A DNA stretch of 64,000 bases, from assembly GCF_900142965.1 (NCBI RefSeq), contig NZ_FRCQ01000003.1, positions 292,944 through 356,943 of the forward strand, in the 5' to 3' direction. Positions 34,133 through 43,219 of the stretch are shown in pieces. The stretch's first letter is position 1, and every line of letters starts with the position of its first letter. The DNA is from Rhizobacter sp. OV335 (GTDB lineage Bacteria > Pseudomonadota > Gammaproteobacteria > Burkholderiales > Burkholderiaceae_C). The translations under genes and the position numbers were made by a program. The notes beneath the pieces are model-generated. The model did not search any database. It saw only the letters and a program-made list of their open reading frames with translations, and was not told where the DNA came from.

Positions 34133-35265
34133 CCGAGACCGTCTCCTCCCCACCCGCCCTCGCCGAACCCGTGCCGACCGCTCCCGCGGTCGTGGTGACG
34201 CGCCGCCTGCCCGGCTGGCTCGCGCCGGCGGTGCTCGCGCTGCTGGTGCTGCTGATCGTCATCGCGCTGGTGCAGGCCTGGTCGGCGCAGCAGCGGGTGC
34301 GCACGCTTGAACAAGAACTGGTGCGCCGCCAGCAAGACAGCGGCCGGCTGTCCGGCGAGGCGCAGTTGATGGCGCGCCAAGCCCAGGAGGTCGCACGCGA
34401 CAGTGCGGCCAAGGTCGCGCTGCTCGAGGCCAAGCTGTCCGAGGTCGCGATCCAGCGCAGCCAGCTCGAGGACCTGATCCAGTCGCTGTCGCGCTCGCGC
34501 GACGAGAACGTGCTGGTCGACATCGACGCCGGCCTGCGCGTCGCGCAGCAGCAGGCGGCGATCACCGGCAGCGCCGAACCGCTGGTGGCCGCGCTGAAGC
34601 AGGCCGACGAACGCCTGGCCCGCTACAGCCAGCCGCGGCTCGACGGCGTGCGCCGCGCGATCGCGCGCGACATCGACCGCGTCAGGTCGGTCGGCGTGGC
34701 CGACATCGGCGGGCTCTCGATCAAGGTCGACGAGGTGGTGCGGCTGGTCGACGAACTGCCGTTGCTGTCGCAGGCGGAGCCGCGGCGCGAGACGCCCAAG
34801 CCGGCGGCCTCGGCGGCTTCGGTGCCGCGTCCGAGCGCGCGCAGCGCCTCGCCGGTGGGCAGCACGCCGACGCCGGTGGGCGGCGGGCTGGCCGAACTGT
34901 CCGATCGCTTGGGTGCGCTGTTCGACCGCGTCTGGGGCGAGACCCGTTCGCTGGTGCGCGTGAGCCGCGTCGACAACCCGGACGCGATGTGGCTGGCGCC
35001 CGAGCAGGCCTTCTTCCTGCGCGAGAACCTGAAGCTGCGGCTGCTGAACGCCCGGCTGGCGGTGCTGAGCCGGCAGTTCGACGCAGCGCAGACCGACCTG
35101 CTGAGCGCCCAGCAGGCGCTGGAGCGCTACTTCGACCGCAGTTCGCGCCGCACGACGGTGGCGCTCGAGCTGGTCAAGCAGGTGGCGGCCGGCGCACACC
35201 AGGTGGTGCTGCCGCGTCCCGACGACACGCTCGCGGCGCTGGCCACCGCGACGGCCGGACGTTGA
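34129..35265 (+). CDS. hemX: HemX-like membrane protein of the hem operon
   Basis: A 378-residue protein starting at GTG 34129. One transmembrane segment (about 30-50) is followed by a long heptad-rich coiled coil (about 50-130, RVRTLEQELVRRQQDSGRLSGEAQLMARQ region) and a helical periplasmic-type domain. It has no methyltransferase motifs, although the family is often labelled uroporphyrinogen-III C-methyltransferase. The role in haem synthesis is unproven. It is coupled to hemD. Confidence 0.85.
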   Translation: MTETVSSPPALAEPVPTAPAVVVTRRLPGWLAPAVLALLVLLIVIALVQAWSAQQRVRTLEQELVRRQQDSGRLSGEAQLMARQAQEVARDSAAKVALLEAKLSEVAIQRSQLEDLIQSLSRSRDENVLVDIDAGLRVAQQQAAITGSAEPLVAALKQADERLARYSQPRLDGVRRAIARDIDRVRSVGVADIGGLSIKVDEVVRLVDELPLLSQAEPRRETPKPAASAASVPRPSARSASPVGSTPTPVGGGLAELSDRLGALFDRVWGETRSLVRVSRVDNPDAMWLAPEQAFFLRENLKLRLLNARLAVLSRQFDAAQTDLLSAQQALERYFDRSSRRTTVALELVKQVAAGAHQVVLPRPDDTLAALATATAGR

Positions 35266-35284
35266 CCTGAGGCCCCCGCTGCCG

Positions 35285-36538
35285 ATGCGTGCCGTCATCT
35301 GGTTCGTGCTGTTGTTCGTGCTGGCGGTGGTCAGTGCGTCGGTGCTCGGCACCAACGACGGCCTCGCCTCGTTCTACTGGGGCTCGTGGCGGCTCGACGT
35401 CTCGCTGAACCTGTTCCTGATCGCGCTGGTGGCGACCTGCTTCGCGCTGGTCGCGGTGATCCAGGCGATCAATGCGCTGATCGGGCTGCCGAGAAGGGCG
35501 CACGAATGGCGCGTCGCGCGCCGCGACCGCACCGCGCAGGCGGCGCTGCGCGATGCGCTGTCGCAGTACTTCGGCGGGCGCTACAGCCGGGCGCAGAAGT
35601 CGGCGCAGCGCGCGCTGCTGATCCAGAGCGACACGCCCGACCTGGTGCAGGACAACGAATTCACCGTGCTCGGCCACCTGCTGGCCGCCGGCAGCCTGCA
35701 CAAGCTGCAGGATCGTGTGCGCCGCGACGAGCAACTGCGCCTGGCGCTCGACCTGTCGAGCCGCAGCGGCCTCGCGCGGCCGGCCGAAGAAGGTGCGCGC
35801 CTGCTGGCGGCCGAATGGGCGCTCGACGACCGCGATGCGGCGCGCGCGCTCGAACTGCTGGGCGAGTTGCCGCCGGGGGTCGCGCGCCGCACGCATGCGC
35901 TGCGGCTGCGCCTGCAGGCCACGCGCCTCGCGCGCCAGCCGCACGAGGCGCTGAAGACCGCGCGGCTGCTGGCCAAGCACCAGGCCTTCTCGAAGGAGGC
36001 AGCGCAGGGGCTGCTGCGCTCGCTCGCGTTCGAATCGCTCGATGGCGCGCGCGATGCCGACCAGGTGCGGCGCGTGTGGCTGTCGCTCGAGGCGGTCGAC
36101 CGGCGCGACCCGTTCGTCGCGGCGCGCACCGCGACGCGGCTGTCCAAGTTCGGCGCGCAGGCCGACGCGCGCAATGCGCTGCGGCCGTTCTGGGAGCGGC
36201 TGGGCGAACTCGGCATCGACGAGCGCTGTGCGCTGGCCGAGGCGCTGGTCGCGTCGATCGACGGCATCGGCGCCGATTGGCTGCCGCGGCTGGAGGCCTC
36301 GCTGCAGGCGTTCCCACGCGAGCCGGCGCTCGCGCATGCGGTGGGCCGGGCGCTGGCGCAGCGCGAGCTGTGGGGCAAGGCGCGGCTGCTGCTGCAGCAG
36401 GCCGCCGATGCCGAAGAGTTGCCGATGGCCGCGCGCCGCGACGCCTGGGTGCTGCTCGCGCACCTGGCCGAGCAGCAGGGCGACGTCGAGCGCACCGCCG
36501 ATTGCTATCGACACGCCGCAACGCTGGCGGAGATCTGA
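35285..36538 (+). CDS. hemY: HemY-like TPR membrane protein
   Basis: A 417-residue protein with two N-terminal membrane segments (about 4-22 and 41-62) separated by the conserved YWGSWRLDVSLNLFL stretch. The rest is tetratricopeptide-like helices (AQKSAQRALLIQS, HEALKTARLLAKHQAFSKEAAQGL). The HemY_N family is found behind hemX in beta- and gammaproteobacteria, and its biochemical function is unclear. This is not the protoporphyrinogen oxidase also called HemY. It is the last gene of the hem operon, 27 bp before tRNA-Arg. Confidence 0.87.
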   Translation: MRAVIWFVLLFVLAVVSASVLGTNDGLASFYWGSWRLDVSLNLFLIALVATCFALVAVIQAINALIGLPRRAHEWRVARRDRTAQAALRDALSQYFGGRYSRAQKSAQRALLIQSDTPDLVQDNEFTVLGHLLAAGSLHKLQDRVRRDEQLRLALDLSSRSGLARPAEEGARLLAAEWALDDRDAARALELLGELPPGVARRTHALRLRLQATRLARQPHEALKTARLLAKHQAFSKEAAQGLLRSLAFESLDGARDADQVRRVWLSLEAVDRRDPFVAARTATRLSKFGAQADARNALRPFWERLGELGIDERCALAEALVASIDGIGADWLPRLEASLQAFPREPALAHAVGRALAQRELWGKARLLLQQAADAEELPMAARRDAWVLLAHLAEQQGDVERTADCYRHAATLAEI

Positions 36539-36565
36539 AAAAGTCGTGCTACACTGCGAGGCTCA

Positions 36566-36642
36566 GCGGCTGTAGCTCAGTTGGATAGAGTACTTGGCTA
36601 CGAACCAAGGGGTCGTGGGTTCGAATCCTGCCAGCCGCACCA
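36566..36642 (+). tRNA. tRNA-Arg (anticodon ACG)
   Basis: The 77-nt cloverleaf includes an encoded CCA. The acceptor stem GCGGCTG pairs with CAGCCGC, the anticodon stem CTTGG/CCAAG encloses CTACGAA (anticodon ACG), and the T arm GTGGG-TTCGAAT-CCTGC is complete. It reads CGN arginine codons after A-to-I editing. It lies close behind hemY and may be co-transcribed. tRNA 3' ends like this one are classical integration sites, and the gene content changes right behind it. Confidence 0.97.
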
Positions 36643-36661
36643 AAAAACAAGAAATGATTCA

Positions 36662-36697
36662 ACGCCTTAGAGGTTCACGCCTCTAGGGCGTTTTTTC
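36662..36697 (+). terminator. Intrinsic terminator behind tRNA-Arg
   Basis: A near-perfect stem (CGCC-TTAGAGG and CCTCTA-GGGCG, with one bulge) around a TTCACG loop is followed by six T residues at 36691-36696. It ends the hemY/tRNA transcript. Confidence 0.88.
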
Positions 36698-36847
36698 TTG
36701 CCGGGGGAGTTTTGGGGGAGTGGCCGTCGAGCGCTCTGCCTCTTGCTCCATCCGCAGCGTGGCCAGGCTCTTGTTCCAGCGGCCCGAATAATCCTTGATC
36801 GCTGACCTCCGATGGAGCAGGGGGCAGGCATTGCCGGCCGAACTCAT
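36683..36847 (-). pseudogene. Possible C-terminal remnant of a mobile-element protein
   Basis: A minus-strand frame of 54 residues, too short to stand as a gene, reads toward the tRNA and ends with TAG inside the terminator stem. It contains LHRRSAIKDYSGRWNKSL, then a charged, Thr/Pro-rich tail (MEQEAERSTATPPKLPRQEK). The twofold GGGGGAG run on the plus strand (around 36700-36720) encodes that tail. A gene end abutting a tRNA is the usual place of an integrase or excision gene, but no recombinase residues (R..H..R, Y) are seen. The identity is unproven. Confidence 0.3.
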
Positions 36848-36878
36848 CAATCGGACAGGAGACTTGAGCGACTCGAAC

Positions 36879-39770
36879 TCACTGCGCTGAAGCGGCCCCG
36901 TGCGTGCGCGCCTGCTGAAAGGCGTGCGAGGCCTGGGACCCGCAGTTCTCTCCCGCCGCCAGATGCCGCGCCCGCTGCAGATCCGGTTGCGCTGAACCGT
37001 CGTCGATGGCGTTCAGTATTGTCAACAGCATGCCTCTCGCTGACGCCCGCTCAGCGGAATCTGCCGCAGCCACCTCGAAGAGGCTGATGGCAATCCGCAA
37101 CGACCAGAAACGCGCGCCTTGCTCCACACTGAGCTCGAATGCCGCGCGGAGCTCGGCGATACAGCGGCCCCGGCCGGCTTCATCGTGCGGATCAAGCGCC
37201 GCCAGTGCGGCCAGGCGCAGTACCTCCGGAGCGCACCAGCCCACCTCGCCCCGACGTGCTCGGGACAGCGTGATGGGGTCCGGAGCGGCCAACTGCAATG
37301 CGGCGCATATGTCCATCAGCACAGCGTTCTTGGCCAGCAGTTGGCCCTCGGCGCGGTCGGGCAGCAGCGGCCGGCCGGCCAGAAGGCAGTCGAACACCTG
37401 GGCGAACGATTGCCAGTAAGGCACGTTGCCGCGCACGGAATGGTTCAGCAGTTGGTGGTTCCACAGGGCCGCTGCCTGCATGTCGCCGCGCCAGATGGCG
37501 ATGGGAATCGCCGCGAAAGCAAGTGGATGGATCTTGATATAGATGTGAGCCTCGTCGTCACTCACGACGATGTCCTGAACCATCGCCCAGGCCACCCGGA
37601 AATCACCGCGCAGCCAATGGATGCGAGCCAGTCTGATCTGCATCGAGAGCTGAAAGGGCAGCGGGCTCTGAAAGCGCGACTCGAGCCCATCGGCATCCAG
37701 CGTCATCACCCGGTGAGCCAACCGCTCCGCGGCATCGTGCTGACCCAATTCGTGCAATGCAATCGCCGTGAGCCGGTCGCCCACGGCGACAGACAAGATT
37801 TCCAGATCCCCTTGCGCGAGCTCCCGTATTTCCTCGCAGCAGCTCAACACCTGCAGATAGTCACCTCGACCGAAAGCGCTCGCGCACAGGGCGAAGAGCG
37901 CCTCGATCTTGTCCCCATGGCCGTCGAACCGGTCCACGAGGCGTCGATCAACGGCCATCCCGCGCTGGTGACTTTCGCTGTCTGCCAGCGTTTGGCCTGA
38001 CAGGAAGGTCTGCAGCAGTTGCAATCGCGTGAGAAGGCGCGCGCCCGCCACGCCGGCACGCCCGGCCTTGTCGGCCGCGGCGATCAGGTGGAGACCGTAC
38101 TCTTCGAACAGGCCCGCCATGTGCCACTTCGGCATGGACTCGGCGACCACCTCCACTCCGAGCGCGAGGTCGTTCTCCTCCAACAACGCCCAGGTGATGG
38201 CGGCGCGCAATTCGGCGATGGCCGACGCCAGCGCAGCGCTGCGGCGGAAGCGGGAGAGTTGCTGCCGGCCCTTGTTCGAATCCACCGTGCAGCCCAGCAC
38301 GAAGACGGCATGCCGGCGGTGCACCTGCACAGCTTCCGGCATGGCCGCAAGGATCCGCTCGGCGAACAGGCGGGTGACATAGAGCAGCCGATGGCGCGGT
38401 GAACCACCGCTGCCCGTCTCAAGCACCATCAGCGACTTCCCGCACAGGCTCAACACGCTGTCAATGACCTGCTGTTGGGCCAGTTCGGGGCCGGCTGCAA
38501 CGGCAACGGCGGCCTCCAGGTCGAAGGCACTCCTGAACACCGCCAGGCGCTGCAGCACCCGCCGTTCGGTCTCGGTCAGCAACTCGTAGCTCCAGTTCAT
38601 CACCGCATGCAGGGTCTGGTGGCGGCTCATGGCGGTACGCCGCCCCCGCGTCAGCAACTCGAAGGCGCTTTCCAGGCGCAGCAGCAGCCCTTGCGCGCCC
38701 AGGCTGTTCACGCGGGCGGCGGCGAGCTCGATCGCCAGCGGAATGCCGTCCAGATACTCGCAGAGCTGCCTGATCGCCGAGACGTTGGCGTTGGTCAGGA
38801 CAAACGACGCGCAAGCTGCCCGCGCACGCTCGACGAACAGCTGGATGGCGGGGTAGTCCAACACAGCGTCGACAGACAGCAGGGCATCAGGGGCCGGCAC
38901 GCCCAGCGGCGGAAGCCTGAACACCCATTCGGCCTCGGCCTCCAACGGCTCCCGGCTCGTCGCCAGGATGCGCAATCGAGGGCAACTGCGGAGCAACCGG
39001 TCGGCCAATGCCGCGACGGCGTCGATCACGTGCTCGCAGTTGTCCAGCACGAGCAGAGCCTGCTGGCGGCTGAGAGCGTTCTCCAGCGTGGCCCACGGCT
39101 CGCCACGGGCGACATCAAGGCCGCAGGACTGCCCGACCTCGACGACCACCAGTGCCGGGTCGGTCAGCATGGAGAGATCGACGAAGAACGATCCCTGCTC
39201 GTGCAGCGGTGTCTGGTGCTCCGCCACGGCCAGGGCGACCGTCGTCTTGCCCATGCCGCCGGCGCCGACGACGCAGACGAGGCGCTCCCGGGACAGGAGT
39301 TCGCCGATCCTGGCGATGTCCTGGCCGCGGCCGACGGGGCGCGTGAGCAGGGGCGGCAGCTTGCGCACTGCGTCCTTCGGGTCGTCAATCGCCTGGACGG
39401 GCGGCGCCAAGGTCGACGTGAAGGCCCGCACCTCGCCGACGAAGGCGTAGCCCCGACCCGGCACGTTGGTGATGTACCTGGCTCCGCCCTGTCCGTCGCC
39501 GAGCACCCGCCTCAGTGCGGACATGTGGACCCGCAGGCTGGTTTCCTCGACCACCGTGCTTGGCCAGACCTGGGCAACCAGTTCGTCGCGGCTGCAGAGC
39601 CGACCGGGCGTTTGGAGCAGTGCCTCCAGCAGCTGCAGCGAGCGGTTGCCGGCGCGAACAGGCCCATTGGCGTCGCGGAGCTCGCGACGGATCAGGTCGT
39701 ACCGGAATGGCCCGAAATCAAAGGCTGTCGTCTGACCGTGGGCGACCTGCTCTGCCGTTGTGGAGTCCAT
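36879..39770 (-). CDS. Winged-helix STAND-type ATPase regulator (full length, paralog 1)
   Basis: A 963-residue cytoplasmic regulator. Residues 15-113 are an OmpR/ToxR-type winged helix (FDFGPFRYDLIRRELR, RDELVAQVWP, VEETSLRVHMSALRRVLGD, ITNVPGRGYAFVGEV). A P-loop domain follows with Walker A GAGGMGKTT (169-177), the hhhhD segment ALLVLDNCEHV, LRILATSREPL and GIPLAIELAAARV, as in NB-ARC/AfsR-like STAND ATPases. The C-terminal 450 residues are helical repeats with a conserved GWCAPEVLRL motif. Such proteins switch on genes when a ligand frees the ATPase. It ends the large minus-strand operon but has its own 84-bp upstream gap with a tandem repeat (39839-39856). Three paralogs lie within 18 kb. 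Confidence 0.85.
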   Translation of the reverse strand: MDSTTAEQVAHGQTTAFDFGPFRYDLIRRELRDANGPVRAGNRSLQLLEALLQTPGRLCSRDELVAQVWPSTVVEETSLRVHMSALRRVLGDGQGGARYITNVPGRGYAFVGEVRAFTSTLAPPVQAIDDPKDAVRKLPPLLTRPVGRGQDIARIGELLSRERLVCVVGAGGMGKTTVALAVAEHQTPLHEQGSFFVDLSMLTDPALVVVEVGQSCGLDVARGEPWATLENALSRQQALLVLDNCEHVIDAVAALADRLLRSCPRLRILATSREPLEAEAEWVFRLPPLGVPAPDALLSVDAVLDYPAIQLFVERARAACASFVLTNANVSAIRQLCEYLDGIPLAIELAAARVNSLGAQGLLLRLESAFELLTRGRRTAMSRHQTLHAVMNWSYELLTETERRVLQRLAVFRSAFDLEAAVAVAAGPELAQQQVIDSVLSLCGKSLMVLETGSGGSPRHRLLYVTRLFAERILAAMPEAVQVHRRHAVFVLGCTVDSNKGRQQLSRFRRSAALASAIAELRAAITWALLEENDLALGVEVVAESMPKWHMAGLFEEYGLHLIAAADKAGRAGVAGARLLTRLQLLQTFLSGQTLADSESHQRGMAVDRRLVDRFDGHGDKIEALFALCASAFGRGDYLQVLSCCEEIRELAQGDLEILSVAVGDRLTAIALHELGQHDAAERLAHRVMTLDADGLESRFQSPLPFQLSMQIRLARIHWLRGDFRVAWAMVQDIVVSDDEAHIYIKIHPLAFAAIPIAIWRGDMQAAALWNHQLLNHSVRGNVPYWQSFAQVFDCLLAGRPLLPDRAEGQLLAKNAVLMDICAALQLAAPDPITLSRARRGEVGWCAPEVLRLAALAALDPHDEAGRGRCIAELRAAFELSVEQGARFWSLRIAISLFEVAAADSAERASARGMLLTILNAIDDGSAQPDLQRARHLAAGENCGSQASHAFQQARTHGAASAQ

Positions 39771-39838
39771 GTCGGGTGCCGAACTGCCGGAGTTGCATGG
39801 TGCGTCGGCATCATGGAAGAAAATCGCTCACCTGTGGT

Positions 39839-39856
39839 GTGAATCGCCGTGAATTC
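39839..39856. promoter_or_regulatory. GTGAATC tandem repeat, site A
   Basis: Two GTGAAT boxes at 39839 and 39849, exactly 10 bp apart, lie 69-86 bp upstream of the regulator start at 39770. Spacing of one helical turn suits head-to-tail binding by winged-helix proteins of the OmpR type. The right box runs into the amidohydrolase stop codon. Confidence 0.6.
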
Positions 39857-41720
39857 AAAACGCCCAGCACGAGCAGCCCAGCGCGCCCCAGAAGCTGCGG
39901 GCGTCCTCCGCCGGCGCCGTGCGGTCCCAGGCGTGGGCATGCGCATGCACGCCGCACGCGCTCGCGCAGCCGCAGGCCGGGCCGGCGCGATTGCCGGTGC
40001 GGGTGAACAGCCCGGCCGCGGGGTTGCGGTGCTGGTAGCCACCGAAGCGGCGCACAGGGCTCCAGTCGGGGCTCGCGGGCGGCAGCGGCGGTGCCAAGTC
40101 CGAGAAGGGGCCGCTGCCATGCACGACACGACCGTCCATGACGGTGAGTTCCGAATACAGGTCGGCGATGTCGCTTTCGCTGACCTGGAAGTAGTCGGCA
40201 GACAGCACGGCGAAGTCCGCCCATTGGCCCACCGCGATCTGACCCTTGCGGCCCTCGTCGTGGCTGAACCAGGTGTTGGCCTGGGTCCACAGCGTCAACG
40301 CCGTGTGTCGGTCCAGCAGGTTGCGCTCGGCGGTCAGCTGCAGCCCGCCGACGGTCTTGCCCGTGACCAGCCAGCCCAGGCCGACCCACGGGTTGTAGCT
40401 GGCCACGCGCGTGGCGTCGGTGCCGGCACCGACAGGCAGACCGGCGTCCAGCATGGCCGTGATGGGCGGCGCCGCCTCGGCAGCCGAGGCGCCGTAGCGC
40501 TCGACGAACGCCTCGCCCTGGTAGGCCATGCGGTGCTGCACGGCAATGCCGCCCTGCAGCCATGCCACGCGGTCGATGTTGGACCGCGAGATGGTCTCGG
40601 CATGGTCGAACCACCAGTGCAGGCCGGCAAAGGGCGTGTCGCGGTCGACCTTCTCGAACACGTCCAGCGCGCGGCCGATGGACTCGTCGTAGGTGGCATG
40701 CAGCCGGAAGGGCCAGCGCTTTTCCACCAGCAGCCGCACCACGCCTTCGAGTTCGCCTTCCATGCCCGCCGGCAAATCCGGCCGAGGCTCGCGGAAATCC
40801 TCGAAGTCGGCGGCGCTGAACACCAGCATCTCGCCCGCGCCGTTGTGGCGGAACGTGGGCGAGCCAGACAGCGGCGGTAGCATGTCGGTCCAGCGCGTGA
40901 AGTCGCCCTTCTCGCCGCCCTTGTTCTGCGTGAAGAGGTTGTAGGCAATGCGCACCGTCAGCTCGTTGCCTGCGGCGAGCTTCTCGATGATCTGGTAGTC
41001 GTCAGGGTAGTTCTGGAAGCCGCCACCGGCGTCGATGACCGAGGTGATGCCCAGCCGGTTGAGCTCGCGCATGAACAGGCGCGTGGAGTTGACTTGGTCC
41101 CGCGGGTCCAGCTTCGGGCCTTTGGCCAGGGTGGCATACAGGACGAGGGCGTTGGGCTGAGCCAGCAGCAGGCCGGTGGGCGTGCCGTCTGCCTGGCGCT
41201 GGATGCGGCCGCCCGGTGGGTCGGGCGTGTCCTTGCCGTAGCCCACGGCGCGCAGGGCAGCGGCATTCAGCAGCGCGCGGTCGTAGAGGTGCAGGATGAA
41301 AACCGGCGTGTCGGGCGCCACGGCGTTGAGTTCGTCCAGTGTCGGCAGGCGCTTCTCGGCGAACTGGTGCTCGCTGAAGCCGCCCACCACGCGCACCCAT
41401 TGCGGTGCCGGCGTCACGTCCACCTGCTGTTTCAGCATGCCCATCGCGTCGGCAAGGCTGCGCACGCCGTCCCAGCGCAGCTCCATGTTGAAGCTCAGTC
41501 CGCCGCGGATCAGGTGGGTGTGGCTGTCGATGAGGCCGGGAATGAGGCGCTTGCCCCGCGCATCGACTCGCCGCGTGGTGGGGCCGGCCAGTGCCATCAC
41601 GGCGGCCTCGTCGCCCACGGCGATGAGGTGGCCGTCTTTCACGGCCAGGGCGCTGGCCTGCGGCTGCGCCGCGTTCAGCGTGGTGATGCGGGCGTTCGTG
41701 ACGACCAGGTCTGCGCTCAC
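39855..41720 (-). CDS. YtcJ-type amidohydrolase
   Basis: A 621-residue metal-dependent hydrolase starting at GTG 41720 behind AAGGAGAGG, overlapping the XapX stop by 4 bp. LIPGLIDSHTHLIRGG supplies the HxH metal ligands, FAGLHWWFDHAETIS and AVLSADYFQVSESDI are typical of the Amidohydro_3 (YtcJ/NfdA) branch, and VGAGTDATRVASYNPW holds the late Asp. The C-terminal 45 residues are a Cys/His-rich tail (PACGCASACGVHAHAHAW and GCSCWAF) that could bind a metal. The substrate is unknown. No signal peptide was seen. Confidence 0.87.
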   Translation of the reverse strand: MSADLVVTNARITTLNAAQPQASALAVKDGHLIAVGDEAAVMALAGPTTRRVDARGKRLIPGLIDSHTHLIRGGLSFNMELRWDGVRSLADAMGMLKQQVDVTPAPQWVRVVGGFSEHQFAEKRLPTLDELNAVAPDTPVFILHLYDRALLNAAALRAVGYGKDTPDPPGGRIQRQADGTPTGLLLAQPNALVLYATLAKGPKLDPRDQVNSTRLFMRELNRLGITSVIDAGGGFQNYPDDYQIIEKLAAGNELTVRIAYNLFTQNKGGEKGDFTRWTDMLPPLSGSPTFRHNGAGEMLVFSAADFEDFREPRPDLPAGMEGELEGVVRLLVEKRWPFRLHATYDESIGRALDVFEKVDRDTPFAGLHWWFDHAETISRSNIDRVAWLQGGIAVQHRMAYQGEAFVERYGASAAEAAPPITAMLDAGLPVGAGTDATRVASYNPWVGLGWLVTGKTVGGLQLTAERNLLDRHTALTLWTQANTWFSHDEGRKGQIAVGQWADFAVLSADYFQVSESDIADLYSELTVMDGRVVHGSGPFSDLAPPLPPASPDWSPVRRFGGYQHRNPAAGLFTRTGNRAGPACGCASACGVHAHAHAWDRTAPAEDARSFWGALGCSCWAF

Positions 41721-41968
41721 GACTGCCTCTCCTTGGGGGAGGTTTCGATGCCGGTGATCCTGGGGACACAGGTCTGCTTGAACCAGGTGATGCTGACGTG
41801 CTCGCGGTTCAACATGCGCAGCGCCAGCGTCCCCAGTTGTTCACCGGTGGCGATGCCCAGCAGGCCGAGCAAGGCGATGGCGGGCGGAGCCGGGGACTTC
41901 ACATGCAGCACTGCGTAGACCAGGCCGGCCAACAGCCCGGCACCCAGCGACAGGAGATAGACCTTCAT
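41717..41968 (-). CDS. XapX-domain small membrane protein
   Basis: An 83-residue protein with two membrane helices: MKVYLLSLGAGLLAGLVYAVL and an APPAIALLGLLGIATGEQLG stretch. A cytoplasmic tail follows. The PAPPAIALLGLLGI core is the XapX (DUF1427) signature. Function is unknown; these genes commonly sit beside amidohydrolases and isochorismatase-like hydrolases, as here. GAGGGG precedes the ATG by 6 bases. Confidence 0.85.
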   Translation of the reverse strand: MKVYLLSLGAGLLAGLVYAVLHVKSPAPPAIALLGLLGIATGEQLGTLALRMLNREHVSITWFKQTCVPRITGIETSPKERQS

Positions 41969-41988
41969 CGGGAGCCCCTCGTCCGTGA

Positions 41989-42645
41989 TCAGTGGCCACG
42001 CTCGGACGCCGAGAACATCATCGACGCGTAGGCAATGCCGATGCCATAGGCGCCGCCGTGCCTCTGCGCTATGCCCGTGGTGAGGCCATAGGTCTCGCCA
42101 CGCGCCCAGTCGCGCTGCAATTCCAGCAGGTACTGCAGCGACGTCATCGGCCGAGCGCCGGCCTGCACCATGCGTTGCAGCGCGTGCTCGTGGGCAGCGG
42201 TGCTGACATCACCGCAGGCATCGGCAATCACGCAGAGCTCGAAGCCCTGCTCCAGCGCCGACAGCACCGGGCCGACGATGCACACCGAGGTCCACAGCCC
42301 GGCCATGACCAGCCGGTTCTTGTCCAGACGGTTGATCTCGACGGCGATGTGCTCGTCCTCCCAGGTGTTCATCGACGTGCGGTCGATGACCGGGTGGCCG
42401 GGGAAGGCCTGCTTGATCTCGTCGAACATCGGTCCGCTGAAGCTCTTCTCTGCCACGGTGGTCAGCAGGGTCGGCACCTTGAAGCCAGCGGCCGCCTGCG
42501 AGATCAGCGCCACGTTGTTGCGCAGTTCGATCGCGTCGATGGACTTCGTGGCGAAGGCCATCTGGGACTGGAAATCGATCAGCACCAACGCGTGATTGCT
42601 GGGGCTGAGCAGGGCTTTGGCGGGGACGGCTTTGGCAATCGACAT
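41989..42645 (-). CDS. Isochorismatase-family (YcaC-like) cysteine hydrolase
   Basis: A 218-residue hydrolase. NHALVLIDFQSQMAF provides the catalytic Asp24 and VMAGLWTSVCIVGPV the nucleophilic Cys122; the EDEHIAVEIN and VIADACGDVSTAAHEHAL segments are typical of the YcaC group. These enzymes attack amides or related carbonyl compounds of unknown nature. The gene is led by GGAG 6 bases upstream and is part of the minus-strand operon, 20 bp from XapX. Confidence 0.88.
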   Translation of the reverse strand: MSIAKAVPAKALLSPSNHALVLIDFQSQMAFATKSIDAIELRNNVALISQAAAGFKVPTLLTTVAEKSFSGPMFDEIKQAFPGHPVIDRTSMNTWEDEHIAVEINRLDKNRLVMAGLWTSVCIVGPVLSALEQGFELCVIADACGDVSTAAHEHALQRMVQAGARPMTSLQYLLELQRDWARGETYGLTTGIAQRHGGAYGIGIAYASMMFSASERGH

Positions 42646-42807
42646 CGTGTTCTCCGGCGGGTTGGGTTGCAGTTCATCCAGGATAGAAAACCAGGCGCCC
42701 GATGGCGTCTCTCAGATGGCAGATCCGGTGCTCGCCTCTTTGGCATCCTGGCGACGCGCGAGCCATGCCGCCACGGCCCGCGGCCAGCAGCGCGAGCTGG
42801 CTTGATC
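42646..42807. other. 162-bp spacer inside the minus-strand operon
   Basis: This is the only sizeable gap in the operon. It contains no conserved frame, palindrome or terminator that I can support, apart from the ribosome site of the isochorismatase gene. An internal promoter is possible. Confidence 0.4.
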
Positions 42808-43212
42808 TCACGCCTCGGGCTCCATCAACGCCGCGTACAGCAGCGCGCCGACCAGCGCGATATGCTCCCAGAAGCCGTTGAACGCCTGCGAGCGGCCCGG
42901 CCCCGATGGCAGCCCCCACCAGCGGTGCGCCAGGAAGGTAGCGGCCAGCGTGAAGGCCGCCAATGCGAGACCGCCCAGCCACGCCCACCGTCCGCCGCGC
43001 AGCAGCAGCGCGCTACCGCCGAGCTGGAGAGCGATGACCGCAGCCGTGATCGGCGCCTTCGCCACATCGCCGAGCAGTCCGGCCACCTCGGCCTGGGCGC
43101 CAGCGAAGTCCGACAGCTTCAGCACGCCACTGATCAGGTAAGGCAGCAGCAGGCTCAGCAACGCGAGGCGTCGCCACGTAGCGGGAAGGGCACGCTTCAA
43201 CGGGATGACCAT
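42808..43212 (-). CDS. DoxX-family membrane protein
   Basis: A 134-residue protein with four predicted membrane helices. The pattern LLPYLISGVLKLSDFAGAQAEVAGLL near the start, then ALQLGGSALLLRGGRWAWLGGLALAAFT and HRWWGL followed by FNGFWEHIALVGALL, is characteristic of DoxX/DoxD-like proteins. They are linked to thiol and quinone redox in the inner membrane. It begins 7 bp behind the flavodoxin-fold gene and shares its ribosome site with that gene's stop region. Confidence 0.87.
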   Translation of the reverse strand: MVIPLKRALPATWRRLALLSLLLPYLISGVLKLSDFAGAQAEVAGLLGDVAKAPITAAVIALQLGGSALLLRGGRWAWLGGLALAAFTLAATFLAHRWWGLPSGPGRSQAFNGFWEHIALVGALLYAALMEPEA

Positions 43213-43219
43213 GCCGCCC

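Noticed and set aside
34129..35265. Annotation of this protein as an enzymatic uroporphyrinogen-III methyltransferase
   Set aside because: It has only a membrane anchor, coiled coil and helical domain, and no SAM-binding or CobA-type motifs.
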